Below, one piece after another: positions 35,385-46,179 of a stretch of DNA of 64,000 bases. The DNA is from Arctopsyche grandis (Eukaryota > Arthropoda > Insecta > Trichoptera > Hydropsychidae). Made by a program: the position numbers and the translations under genes. The stretch covers positions 33,088,191 to 33,152,190 of the forward strand of contig NC_135357.1 in assembly GCF_051622035.1 (NCBI RefSeq), written 5' to 3'. A model generated the notes under the pieces. The model worked only from the letters and a program-made list of their open reading frames with translations. It searched no databases and was not told the DNA's origin. The first letter of the stretch is position 1, and each line of letters starts with the position of its first letter.

Positions 35385-35830
35385 TCTCCTTCCGCACAGT
35401 GCTTTATCGGATGGCTCTTATTCCAAAAGCTATGAAATCTCAATTTCAACTTCTCAATGAAATCATTGCTGCCGTGCTTCAATGTGGTATTTTCACCTCG
35501 GTGGGCGTAGGTTATTAGATATTATTTTAAACTATTTGTCTGGTAGCCTGCGCTCATCATTATTTTCATAATTTGATGTTCTTAATTTGGGCTTCGCGAG
35601 GATGCTTTGTATTTACGGTTGGTTCTTATATATTGGTGCTGGTTGTTGATGCAAGGCATTCCCTACTTTGCATTTTATTATTTGATATTTTTACTCTATC
35701 TGCTATTATTTTTTTTATGATTATGTATATATGTTTTTATTTTACTCATCTCTCTGTATTTTTTTCTACCATTGTGGCGCATTAGAGACTCTTGTAATGC
35801 CACAATGGTCGAAACTTAAAGTTAAATAAA
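35385..35830 (+). mobile_element. LINE B, decayed 3' part with perfect A-type hairpin
   Basis: RT C-terminal coding sequence with frameshifts (pieces matching MAPIPRAIRLLNEIVAAV of LINE A, then LSGSLRSSLFS), a 3' UTR distinct from LINE A (GTTGATGCAAGGCATTCCC) and an 11-bp perfect hairpin at 35768-35809. Confidence 0.78.
35768..35809 (+). other. A-type 3' hairpin of LINE B
   Basis: ACCATTGTGGC / GCCACAATGGT, all 11 pairs, around GCATTAGAGACTCTTGTAAT. Confidence 0.85.
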
Positions 35831-35929
35831 TTAAATATATTCATTCTACTTATGTGTGCCAACTCATTATTCATACATGGATTCTTCTTGGCTAGAAAAA
35901 TGCATATATGAATTTATTTTATTTTTACA

Positions 35930-36364
35930 TAGATATTTACCAGGAAGGCTTGACAGGAAGACCCCAAAGCGCCTTCCTGGACAATGAATTACAAACAATG
36001 CAGCATTTTATTATTACATAAATCACTGTATTTCCAGAAGCTAAAGAACACGAAATAACAATTAATTAATTATTTAATTACAGAAATAATCCATGGAGAC
36101 ATTTGTGGATTTAGATTTTGTACATAATTTTTAAAAATTATACACACAACAAATACAGAAGATTTGTGACAATAGGAAAGATGATTTTTTGCCAATTTTG
36201 AGGAACCGTTTCAACAATGATCAGATAAAATTGGCAAACTCTGATAAGAAACGATCGATTTGGAGTCACAAATACCCCCAAATCCAACCAGCAGTATGGC
36301 GGATCGAACCCACTGATCACTTGGTGCTAGACATACACGCTACCATTAAGCCATACTGCTGGCT
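35930..36364 (-). mobile_element. tRNA-derived SINE with B-type hairpin
   Basis: Minus strand: head CCAGCAGTATGGCTTAATGG with A and B boxes (GGGTTCGATCC), central domain, and a perfect 10-bp hairpin at 35980-35940 (CCAGGAAGGC / GCCTTCCTGG, core GCTTTGGGGTCTTCCTGTCA). Followed by AAATAAAATAAAT. Confidence 0.82.
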
Positions 36365-37376
36365 AAATGACTAAATGACTTACCAATATTGTATTTGTCC
36401 TTTTTTACATAATCGATACATCGAAATCGGTCATAATAACCCGCTCTTCCGTAAGATCACTTTTGCAATTCCTTAAGCAATAATAATAATATTACATCGT
36501 CGTAAAATCATCATTAATTATGTACATATGTATGCGAGGAACGTTCATACTTATCGACAATAATACAGTAATAATGTTGTAATGTTGTTTTATTGTTTTT
36601 GTTTTGCATTCTTGATATTTTTCTTTTCAATCACTTATGTACATTCAAAATCTAAAGATAAAGCAAAGTGTGATTGTGATCTTTCGCCTTTTATAACCGT
36701 TTGTGGAATTTTGCCACAACGTACCCACGTTTTTGGTCTTGAAGGCAATTCACATAGTGGAAAAACGCGTACGTTTTGCGCATAGTGTTAAATCGAAGTG
36801 ACAGTTTAAACACAAAAACGCTAAATTGCAAAAACTACGACGACGGTTGAATTTCGGACGAGGGGTATACCTAATCGCGTGCAAACAATGGATGCTGCGA
36901 AACTCACTTGGAATAAATTCGCATCAGATTGGGCAAATCGATATATTTTATTCTGTCTTTGCCAATTGAGGTCACGCCAAATAAAAAAGGTTTGAATTTG
37001 TTGAGTTTTTCAACTGGAATACTATCGGACTGATAAATTCGACTATGTCAAAATATCTATTCTGAAGACACTGCTGTAACTTAACATTAGATACCGGATC
37101 CACAGCGTGCCGTCCACTGTTTAATTGTTGTAAATGTTTTGTTAAATGTTCGCCGTTATTAATGTGCGCGCGCAGAATACGGGAGGAAAAGCCTGTTCCT
37201 CTTGTTCCTGTTGTATCCTGCTCGCGCAAATTAAGTGAGTATGTACCGTTTACCATGCACCCTTTTTTTTTGATCTTTCAACTTAAGATCTTTTTATTTT
37301 CGATCTTTGCCTTCTGATATTTGCGTTTTCCGGCATTTCACATTCCGGCCCGTCATGGAGACCGTATTAATACATA
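36365..37376. other. no assigned gene; possible small secreted-peptide frame and a hAT-MITE-like piece
   Basis: 36582-36785 encodes 67 residues starting MLFYCFCFAFLIFFFSITYV, a signal-peptide-like start followed by a short Cys-containing segment; no family match. 37093-37155 resembles the terminal region of the MITE at 49287 (CAGCGTGC, TTTAATTGTTGTAAATG). Confidence 0.35.
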
Positions 37377-38031
37377 TGTCGACTTGGGTATCACTTTTGA
37401 TCCTCAATTCACCTTTCACAACCACATCAAGACAGTCGCTGACGTTTCCTTTCGTCGACTTGGATTTGTCTTGAGATATGCTAGATTATTCTCCAACCCC
37501 TTGTCTTCTCGCTTGCTTTTCAACTCGCTTGTTAGAAGTAAGCTAGAGTACAATGCAATTGTGTGGAATCCGCATGAAGCAAACTACTCTCTTATTATCG
37601 AAAAAGTGCAAAAAGCATTTCTTCGTTTTCTTTATAAGAAAGAGTATGGGCACTACCCATATCTCTATCCTACTCCTTTCCTTTTGGGCATGCTTGGGTA
37701 TAATTCCCTTGAACTTCGGAGAAACTTCTCGTTAATTCGCTTCGTTCTCCAGCTATTGCGTGGTAATACGTCATGCCCGTTGTTGCTGGAACAGTTGGGA
37801 CTTTATGTCCCTAATAATTATGTGCGTGGTAGACATCATCATTTGATGGTTGCACCTGCTGCTCGCACAGTTCTTTTTCGAATGGCTCCTATTCCAAGAG
37901 CTATTCGACTTCTCAATGAAATCGTTGCTGCTGTCCCTGAATGTGATAATTTCCACCTTGGAGAGCGTAGATTATCGGATATTATTTTAACATATTTATC
38001 TGGTAACCTGCGCTCATCATTACATTCTTAA
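37375..38031 (+). pseudogene. LINE A RT C-terminal fragment
   Basis: About 218 residues of the region after the palm, starting VDLGITFDPQFTFHNHIKTV and ending LTYLSGNLRSSLHS. The FADD palm is lost by truncation, so no enzyme activity is expected. The upstream ATG at 37321 lies in flanking sequence. Confidence 0.85.
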
Positions 38032-38384
38032 TTTGAATGTGATGTATGAGTGGAATCTTAATCTACTCTCTTCCATTTCGGCCTCGCTGTGATTTTATTT
38101 TTTATACTATTTTAATTTTGTTCAGTGTAAGCAAGGAATGGATTTTATTTTTGATTTTTACACTTTTGTTATTTTTTTTGTCTCTGAATGATGTATTATT
38201 TTCCTTTTCTTACTTTTTTTTTGTTATTATTTTATTTTACCATGTTTTATGCTTTTGCTTTTTTCCTTTATTTACAGTTTACTTGTTTTTATATCATGTT
38301 TTTATATCTTTTTCAAATGTAGGCTATTGTGGCGCATTAGGTTCTTCCTGTAATGCCACAATGATCCAAAACTATTAAATAAAT
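37377..38384 (+). mobile_element. LINE A, copy 2, 5'-truncated
   Basis: Begins at GTCGACTTGGGTATCACTTT, equivalent to position 28962 of copy 1, and keeps an open frame to 38031. The 3' UTR carries a deletion relative to copy 1. The hairpin at 38322-38367 has mismatches in its outer stem. Confidence 0.88.
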
Positions 38385-38437
38385 GACAAGCTGAAGAATT
38401 GAGTCTGATTTTTCATGTGCTTTATGTTAAATACAGT

Positions 38438-38470
38438 TGTTTAGTTGCATAGTTGCTATGCAACTAAACA
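38438..38470. repeat. perfect 15-bp palindrome with 3-nt loop
   Basis: TGTTTAGTTGCATAG and its exact reverse complement separated by TTG, just after LINE A copy 2. No repeated family context seen. Confidence 0.9.
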
Positions 38471-39221
38471 TAGCATAGTTGTATCATATTATTTGTACTT
38501 TGTTATACTTTGTATATTGCACATATTATACTTTGTAGCTTCAACTATCAATTCGATACAATATTTCCTTGGATAAGTCACTATAAGAGCCTTTGAAATT
38601 ATTACAAAAATTACGACATTTGAGAAGTACATATGTAGTAAGTCCTAATCTTGTAAATGTCCATCGTCATCTTTTAGAGTACTATCCTTCACTGAAAACT
38701 TCGACAAAAATCGACGATCGGAAAAAGGTGTTTGTGCTTATAAAACAAAAAGGCAATTCAAGTACCACTCGACAGGTAGTTACGGGTATATCACAGGTAA
38801 CTTTTGTGACGTTGCAAATGAGAATTTAAACACGACAAGATGATAGTGGTGAATATGCATATGTATTTCATATGCAAAAACGTGTAGACAGATGAGACGG
38901 TGAAATCGTTACAGAATATTTGGCCGATGGTCGCCAACAATGGCGTTATATCATAAACAGTAGTGGCTTCTTGTCTACCAATTAGTCGCTCTTTGTTGTG
39001 ATCGGAGCGGTCATAGGGTGACTGTGGGTTCATCAATGATGAAATCATTAAATGTATTTTAGAAATCCATTCCATTTTCAACAAAAAGACACTCAAAGAT
39101 TGACGTATTCGATTGTATATACACAAATGGAGGCTGTATATACTTAAAATCCATAGGTTTTGGTCGAAATCCTATGAATATTCTATGAATAGTCTTGTTT
39201 ATTTATTTGATAACCAGTAAC
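38471..39221. other. no recognised feature
   Basis: Short frames only (for example 111 codons, minus 39126-38791) with no family resemblance. Confidence 0.35.
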
Positions 39222-39320
39222 AAGTGGTGTGCGTGTAAAGCTTACAACTGAGTGGTCACGAGTTCGATCCCTAGCCCAGCGCTGGTGGCCAGATTTTTGG
39301 CTTTTGTCCACTTTAACTCA
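39222..39320 (+). mobile_element. SINE head fragment
   Basis: Box B GAGTTCGATCCC followed by a CTGGTGGCCAGA-like start of the central domain. Confidence 0.55.
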
Positions 39321-39423
39321 AAATCTAGTATTGCTGTGCCAAAAATGAGTACTGGAATCAATATTCAGATCTATCTTCTATTAGTTGTGGGCTTTTTTTC
39401 TGCTTTAAAATACATATTGTTGA

Positions 39424-39590
39424 TTCAGCCAACAGTATGGCTCCGAGGCATTAATGGGTTCAAGCCTGTGCTAATATTTAATACTGCTGGTTAGACTTGG
39501 ATATTTGTGACTTCAGATCGATGGCTGATTTCATTGAAACGGTACTAATAAATTTGAAATTTCAGTATCTCCAATTTTATCCATATGATT
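39424..39590 (+). mobile_element. SINE fragment (head and part of central domain)
   Basis: CAGCCAACAGTATGGCTCCG head, GGGTTCAAGCC box B and TTTGTGACTTCAGATCGATG central domain; decayed, no tail. Confidence 0.6.
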
Positions 39591-39744
39591 CTCTATAATT
39601 TTTTATCGACGACTTTTCAGGTTAATTGGCATTTAATTTTTTTATAAATATTTGTACTACCAAAATTAGGATGCATATTTTTGAAGTAACGAAAATCGGG
39701 GGAGGGGGTCGTAAAAATTAAACACTGACCTGGTACTTTTTTAT

Positions 39745-39839
39745 TTAGCACTAAACCACTGTGTACAACTATCAAGTGATGATGTCTACCATGCACATAT
39801 GTAATTATTAGGGTCATAAAGTCCCAACTGATCCAGCAA
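39745..39839 (-). mobile_element. short LINE A RT fragment
   Basis: On the minus strand matches the LINE A stretch encoding QLGLYVPNNYVRGRHHHL, with substitutions and a stop. It abuts the 3' tail of the SINE at 39862. Confidence 0.65.
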
Positions 39840-39861
39840 CGATTTTATTTTTTTTTTTTTC

Positions 39862-40289
39862 ATACCAGGAAGGCATTACAGGTAAACCTCAATGCGCCTT
39901 CCTGGCCAATTACAAACAATACACCATTTTTTATTGTCGCTAAATTACGAGACACTGACTTAAACTCGATAATTAACGAGACATCTATGAATTGTACATA
40001 CATTTTATTGTAATATTTACATTAATCATACTCAAATAGTGGTGACATAGTGGGTAGGAAGGATTTTTAGCCAAATTTTTAATCGGGAACCGTTTCAACA
40101 ATGAAATCAGAGAAAATTGGCAAACTCTGATAGGAAACGATCGACCAGGAGTCACAAATCCTGGTCTGACCAGCAGCATTGCAGATATACTCAGAAAAAA
40201 TCTTTTCAATCGAGGTCAGCTCAAGGGATCGAACCCGGCGCCTCTCAGTGTTAAGCAGAAGCTTAACGACCGAGCCACGCTGCTGGCTG
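39862..40289 (-). mobile_element. tRNA-derived SINE with B-type hairpin
   Basis: Minus strand: head GCGTGGCTCGGTCGTTAAGC, box B GGGTTCGATCCC, central domain, TAGATGTCTCGTTAA and a perfect hairpin at 39905-39865 (core GCATTGAGGTTTACCTGTAAT). Close relative of the SINE at 61830. Confidence 0.85.
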
Positions 40290-40290
40290 A

Positions 40291-40676
40291 TTATTTATTT
40301 ATTTATTTAATAGTTTTGGACCATTGTGGCATTACAGGAAGAACCTAATGCGCCACAATGGCCTACATTTGAAAAATATATAAAAACATGATATAAAAAC
40401 AAGTAAACTGTAAATAAAGGAAAAAAGCAAAAGCAGAAAACATGATAAAATAAAATAATAAAAAAAGTAACAAAAGGAAAATAATACATCAATCAGAGAG
40501 AAAAAAAAAATAACAAAAGTGTAAAAATTAAAAATAAAATCCATAAATCCCATTCTTTGTTTACACTGAACAAAATTAAAATAGTATATAAAAATATACA
40601 AAGGAGAAAGAAAAAGTAAAATAAAATAAAATAAAATCACAGCGAGGCCCAAATGGAAGAGAGTAGATTAAGATTA
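40291..40676 (-). mobile_element. LINE A, copy 3: 3' UTR only
   Basis: Inverted near-identical copy of 29630-30010, including the hairpin at 40362-40320 and an (AAAT)n tail at 40310-40291. The SINE at 39862-40289 follows immediately downstream on the same strand. Confidence 0.85.
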
Positions 40677-42057
40677 TATATGTAGGTACCTAAATATGTA
40701 AAATTTAAATAACATATAATCTCAAACAGCATATTATTCAATCAAACACTTCAGAAAGATGACTTCATAGTGACAATTAGAATTATTTAACGATCTACGC
40801 GTATGTACTGAAAAAACGCTCCTATTGTCTCTGAGCATTCATTTGATTTATGAACACGTTCTTTAATTAATTTGACAACAATCGCAATCGCGGCTAATTG
40901 TTCCGGCAGTTTTCGTTACAGTGTGGTAATCCTACTCTCTATTCTTCTTCATCTCCTTTCTTGCGAATGTACATACATACATACATACATACATACATAC
41001 GTGTTGCGTATTGAATTCTAAATCGGCCACAAAAGGCAGACGATGATGTATTGATTGGTCAGGCTTTCGCCGAGACATTTTCAAGCCGTATTGCGCAATC
41101 CAAGTGCAAGTGCGTTTTCCTCCATCTTTCTTTTCCATTTTTTCTCCGCGTCTTTCTTTCTTTCATTACAATTCTTACTTGTTCTTCTAGAAAGCGTTAA
41201 ATCGTAGCTATACCCAATCAAAGAGTCTTCTTCAATGGTATTATCATGATAATGAACGCTCGACGAAAGAACTACCGCGCTTCCGCATACTATAATATAA
41301 TATGTACACACACACGCAGGGATTTACCCATTGTGAGTTGCACGCCGCATATTTTTTAAGCATCCCTTTTTGTTGCATCTCCTGACGTGTTGGATAATTT
41401 CACTTTTTTTTTTTTTTTTGAAAATGTACGAGTGTACATGTCTCATGTGAAGCGTGACGGGGTTCGTTCGCTTTTATTTGATTTTTGTGTGCGAAATTGC
41501 CCAAATTGCGGGACGTGTCGTACAGCGTTTCCCAATGGATGTGGCCGCGCGTGTGACCCGTCGACCAAAGGCTCTCAAACTTCGTGGGAAACATTGGAAA
41601 TGGCGGAGGACACAACGGGGCACGCCCGACTCGTGGTGCAACTTTCCATCCGTGCTAGATATTGTACCGGTGGTGGATGACAGTTTCAAAAGATGCTCCA
41701 AACACTTGATTCTCAAACTATGGCATCGACTATGATCATAATCAGGTTTTAAAACAGACGCATCTCTTGTTTTTGAAGTTTTTGGCAGTCTGAGAATCTT
41801 AGTTAAGCTGAAACGTTTCAAATTTTCATATGTATAACATTTTTGGTGTCAGAAGTGGGATGTCCAATATGTTACATATGAAAAAACTCGAATGCTACTA
41901 AGAACTTATTCTTATTACTATAAAATTCACAGATTGCAACTGACGTTTCACGTATTTAAAACCATCTACATCAACGTATGTACATATGTATCATTTTAAA
42001 AATAATTGTATTTTCTCTATTTTTATTTCAGGCAATGAAGTCATTTTGGAAGCAATT
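40677..42057. other. no assigned gene; CATA microsatellite; GC-richer block
   Basis: A (CATA)n run at about 40970-40999. 41450-41800 is GC-richer with overlapping frames of 93-115 codons on both strands, none recognised. Confidence 0.35.
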
Positions 42058-42065
42058 GTGATGAT

Positions 42066-42217
42066 CATAGGCTGGCGCGACTCTGCGCACCATTGTTCAT
42101 TTTTATGGTGAACCTTTTATTTTTTGCTCTCTAGCTTTGTAGTTTGTTCTGTTTCCTGAAAAATAGCCCCAAAACGCCATCTTTCCTGGAAAAAGCACGC
42201 TCCATCTCAGAAGACTA
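42066..42217 (-). mobile_element. hAT-type MITE, inverted copy of a pair
   Basis: Reverse-oriented relative of the element at 42226 (shared GAGCGTGCTTTTTCCAGGAA and AAACTACAA...GCTAGAGAGC). Flanked by GTGATGAT at 42058-42065 and 42218-42225. Confidence 0.78.
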
Positions 42218-42225
42218 GTGATGAT

Positions 42226-42351
42226 TAGAGGTAAGATCGGAAGCGTGCTTTTTCCAGGAAACAGGGCAAACTACAACGCTAGAGAGCATAAAAATAAACA
42301 AAGTATGACAAACAATGAACAATAAACGGCGCAAAGTTGGTCCGCTCTTTA
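42226..42351 (+). mobile_element. hAT-type MITE, direct copy of a pair
   Basis: Starts TAGAGGTAAGATCGGAAGCG and ends GTTGGTCCGCTCTTTA, flanked by GTGATGAT (42218-42225, 42352-42359). The 126-bp element has no coding capacity; the 8-bp duplication and termini fit hAT. Confidence 0.82.
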
Positions 42352-42507
42352 GTGATGATATTTCCATACATAAATGAGTGTATATACATATGTACGTATA
42401 AAAAACTCATGAAAAATAGACAAAAATAAGGAATCTACACTGTATCCTATGATACAAAAGTTTTTTTATCAAAAAATTAAGTTTATATAAAAATAATTGT
42501 CTTTTTT

Positions 42508-42740
42508 ACATACCTCCTTTACGTTTCACATGGTTTTCGTGTCAGTGGTCATTTTTATCTCTTATCCGATCGTTTTCATACTTTGCCATATTGCTCATTT
42601 TGGTCATCAATATACGTAAATGTATCGTCTGCCATTACGTTGGAGATAAAATATCGTATACAATGCGTAACAAATATCCAGAATCTCGGATACGGTGACG
42701 TTTATGACGGTACGTAAGGCTACCATAATCTATCTTCAAC
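42508..42740 (+). repeat. dispersed repeat R, copy 4
   Basis: Starts ACATACCTCCTTTACGTTTC and continues through CTTATCCGATCGTTTTCAT and CATTACGTTGGAGATAAAAT; diverged homology with copy 3 extends to CCTTGATATG at about 42751. Confidence 0.78.
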
Positions 42741-44510
42741 CTTTTCGCCTTGATATGCAATTTTTTTTAACTTAAAGGTGTTTGTAATTTTTTTTACCTG
42801 CGGAAAATGCTATGAAAAACGGATATATTTTATTTTTAAATTATAAAATAAGTTCCCCCCCCCCCCTTCAAAAAAAGGTCCAGAATTGTTTTCCCTGGGC
42901 CTGGGTTCATTCTTGAAGACTACTATATTATATTAAAAAAATACAGATGCTAGCGTCACCTCATGTTCCGATACATTGCCTGTCATGGCTACCGTTCGAT
43001 TCAAAGTTTATGATTTATAAGCGTAGTATAACCAAACTTAGACTTTTGCAACTTAAAATATCATATAAATTATACAATCTTTGTAACATGTATATTGGTA
43101 AACCACGATCATGAATTAAATACAACTGTAGAAACACTGAATTTTGCCTTTAATAGTACCCAGTACATGAATGGATCGGTTTATGCACATATAAAAAAAA
43201 ATTAGCATTGACTGGATAACGAGCTCAAGTTTATGAAGACGTTCACCAGAGAAAAGCTCGCTTACTATTCACGCAACTAATTGATTTCATTTCAATGAAC
43301 ACTCATATTATATAATGGCGAATTTAATTAAAGCAAGTGTGGCGAATCGACTATGCATGCAAAACCGATACGAAACAAATTCTTCAAAACGCACATTTCA
43401 TCACTCATATATGTATATGTGCAGTAGTTGAGTAATATCGATTACATTTTTATAGTAACTCTATGATTATTCTAATTATTTATTTATACGTATACGTGAA
43501 AATTTTTCGTAATGCATACGTAAGTATGCATCTACGTAGTACGTGACGATCCCGTAAATTGTATTACGCACAATTATGCGAAATTCTCTTCCATGTAATA
43601 AATAGAATAAATACGCTCGTTTCGTAAGGTAAATCATTAACGAGTCGTGATGGCTTGAATGTGCCTATACATAAACAGACCGCACAATACGAAACGGTTT
43701 CAAGCAATAATATAATAATTGGGCAATGACGTGTGCGACCCGGCGAAAGATGGGTCAATTTTAGCATGACTATCTGAAAAATGCGGAACGGTGCAGATTA
43801 AATTGTTGGTTTTATTATTCAGATCTGTAAGTACTGTGTGAAATTTTGTATGTAATATTACTACATAATACTATTATATGGGTGCATAGTTTGAGACTGA
43901 ATATATAGTAATACGTATTAAACTTATGAATGTGTATTTTAAATGAAATAAAAATAAATGAATGTCATTCTTATGAAAATTTCTCTGTGTGAAAACAAAA
44001 GACGTTTTTTATTTAAATGAATACAATTTTATCAAAAGAAGCAAAAGATAGATTTATAAGCATAAATGAAATATTCAAATCGATACGTTTCTGATATCTA
44101 ATCGGCTGAGTTGAGTCGAGCTTTTTAACATTAAATAATTTAATATATGTATTTCTGTATTTTGTATTGAAAATATGAATTTGTTAATAACGTATGAACA
44201 AGAATATATTTAAATTATTTAATATTAAACAGCTCGGGTTTACCCGGTCAATATTTTTAAGAATAACTTTCTAATAATTTTAGTATTCTTAAAGATTTAT
44301 CTTACCGTTTCTCAAACTTTTCTCTCGTCATTCTGGAAAAATACTTGAAACACTCACAATTAACTCACTAAACAAGATGTCTATACTGTCATTATATGTC
44401 ATTTAATGCTTATTATTTTATATAATACGATTCCCGGCATTGCTCAGGTGGATAAAAGTTGGAAAATAATCCTTCATAGGGCTTTGACCTCTTCCGAAAT
44501 CCGTATATAT
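42741..44510. other. no recognised gene
   Basis: A C-run at about 42857-42866. 44424-44505 shares the ATACGATTCCCGGCATTGCT and CCTTCATAGG motifs with 31842-31900. Only short frames. Confidence 0.4.
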
Positions 44511-45108
44511 GTTACACCGAATCCATGAAATTGTTAAATATGAACAAGCATTCGGCAAGAGAATTGCCGAATGCGTGAAAAATGCAAGCACGTTGCTCAG
44601 TTCACGGATTCCGTAAATTCTTTGCCGAATGCGTGAACTGGACAGCGTGTTATATTAAAACCAAGTGTCAAAGTGACAGCTGAATAAGGATGTTTAATTT
44701 ACATATTATTATGTATAATATGACTACATACAAATGTTTCACTGTTAAAATATTGATCAAAATGTATAAATATGGCATTAATTTATGTATAAGTCATATG
44801 AGATGATCGAAACATATGTATGTATTCATATTATACATAATAATTTGTAAATTAAACTAAATTAAACATCCTCATTCCGCTGTCACTTTGACACTTGTCC
44901 ACGCTGTCCAGTTCTAAAAAGCAACACCGGAGCGCTGCTGTCTATTTGCCGACTCCATGCTTTGAGCAGACAAATTCTTGCCGAATACACGCATTCGCCA
45001 AAGAATTTACGGAATCCGTGAACTGGGCAACATGCTTGCATTTTTCACGCATTCGGCAATTCTCTTGCCAAATGCGTGTAATAGACAATTTCACGGATTC
45101 GGTATAAC
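44511..45108. mobile_element. 598-bp palindromic foldback element
   Basis: Starts GTTACACCGAATCC and ends GGATTCGGTATAAC. Arms of over 200 bp (44511-44723, 44836-45108) are inverted copies, and within the arms ATTCGGCAA and its complement form nested hairpins. The right arm has about 60 bp absent from the left. Flanks are TA-rich so the target duplication is ambiguous. No coding sequence. Confidence 0.87.
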
Positions 45109-45289
45109 ATATACATACATATGTATATATGTACGTGCATATATATGTATTCTAAATTAGGGTATTTTGAGATCATTTAAATATTTTGGTAGTTGAAAGG
45201 TGAAAAATTTGGATTTGTAGACTGTGTGTTAATATAGTACAAACATCCATTTTTTTACCTACATATATTATACATCTAATAAATAATTT

Positions 45290-45344
45290 GGAAGGAGACT
45301 TTGTATGTAAGTTTTGGAGCGTAAATATATAATGAAAATGAATT
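45290..45344 (+). mobile_element. Helitron-type fragment
   Basis: ATTTGGAAGGAGACTTTGTA boundary only, cut by the SINE at 45345. Confidence 0.4.
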
Positions 45345-45690
45345 TTTCAGAGTATGCTGTTGGTCAGACCTGGATTTGTGCTCCAGGTTGATCGTTTCCT
45401 ATCAGAGTTTGCCAATTTTCTCTGATTTCATTGTTGAAACGGTTCCCGGAAAAAAAATTGGCTAAAAATCCTTCCTACCTACTATGTCACCACTATTTGA
45501 AATTTGATGGATGTACAATAAAAATGTATGTACAATTCATAGATGTCTCGTTAATTTGCGAGTTTTTTCAGTGTCTCGCAATTCAACGACTTATAATAAA
45601 AAAATGCTGCATTTGTATTTGTAATTGGCCAGGAAGGCGCATTGGGATTTTCCTGTAAGGCCTTCCTGGTATATATGTAAAATAAAAAAT
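45345..45690 (+). mobile_element. SINE with B-type hairpin, head truncated
   Basis: Starts in the central region (ATGCTGTTGGTCAGACCTGG), keeps TTCATTGTTGAAACGGTTCC and the tail, and ends with a perfect hairpin at 45629-45669 (core GCATTGGGATTTTCCTGTAAG). Confidence 0.82.
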
Positions 45691-45755
45691 AAAATAATTT
45701 TCTATGATGAGGATATCGATATCGAATTCGATGCCGTCATCGATTACGATTACGA

Positions 45756-46013
45756 TTTAGATTCCTATTTCAGTTCCGGTTCTGGATTTCTTTTTCAGTT
45801 CCGGATCCCGATTCCTGTTTCAATTCCAGGCCCTGATTCCTTTTTCAGTTCCAGTTTCCGATTCCTGTTTCAGTTTCAGATCTTGCTTCCTTTTTCAGTA
45901 CCGGATCAGGAGAATCCTGATCCGGTAAACTGAATCCTGTTCCAGTTCCGATTCCGGATTGCCGTTTCAGTTCCAATTCCGATTCCCGGTTCCAATTTTA
46001 GTTCCGAATCCCT
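45756..46013. repeat. degenerate minisatellite (TTCAGTTCCGATTCC type)
   Basis: About 15-20 bp units built from TTTCAGTTCC and GATTCC(T/G), repeated over roughly 250 bp. Frames through it give repeated short peptides and are not judged genes. Confidence 0.8.
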
Positions 46014-46064
46014 TAAACACATATAAAAAAAAACCATTCGTTTCTGATTAGCTGTCGATTCTAA

Positions 46065-46145
46065 TAAATTTAAATTTAAATAAAACAAATTAATGTTTAC
46101 TATTAGATAAAGCGGTTAATATTACAAACACCGAGTTTGACTGGA
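46065..46145 (+). mobile_element. Helitron-type 3' fragment joined to a scrap of J tail
   Basis: Shares TAATGTTTACTATTAGATAA and AGCGGTTAATATTACAAACA with the Helitron-type copies; CAGTAGCTATTAGAATAGAT from a J tail follows at 46146. Confidence 0.45.
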
Positions 46146-46179
46146 TCAGTAGCTATTAGAATAGATCTAAGATGTACTT

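Noticed and set aside
40931..41138. 68-codon frame with a repeated CMYV peptide
   Set aside because: It is the CATA microsatellite in translation.
45756..46088. coding sequence with NRNWNR / GIGIGTE repeats
   Set aside because: Translations of a degenerate minisatellite, open in more than one frame.
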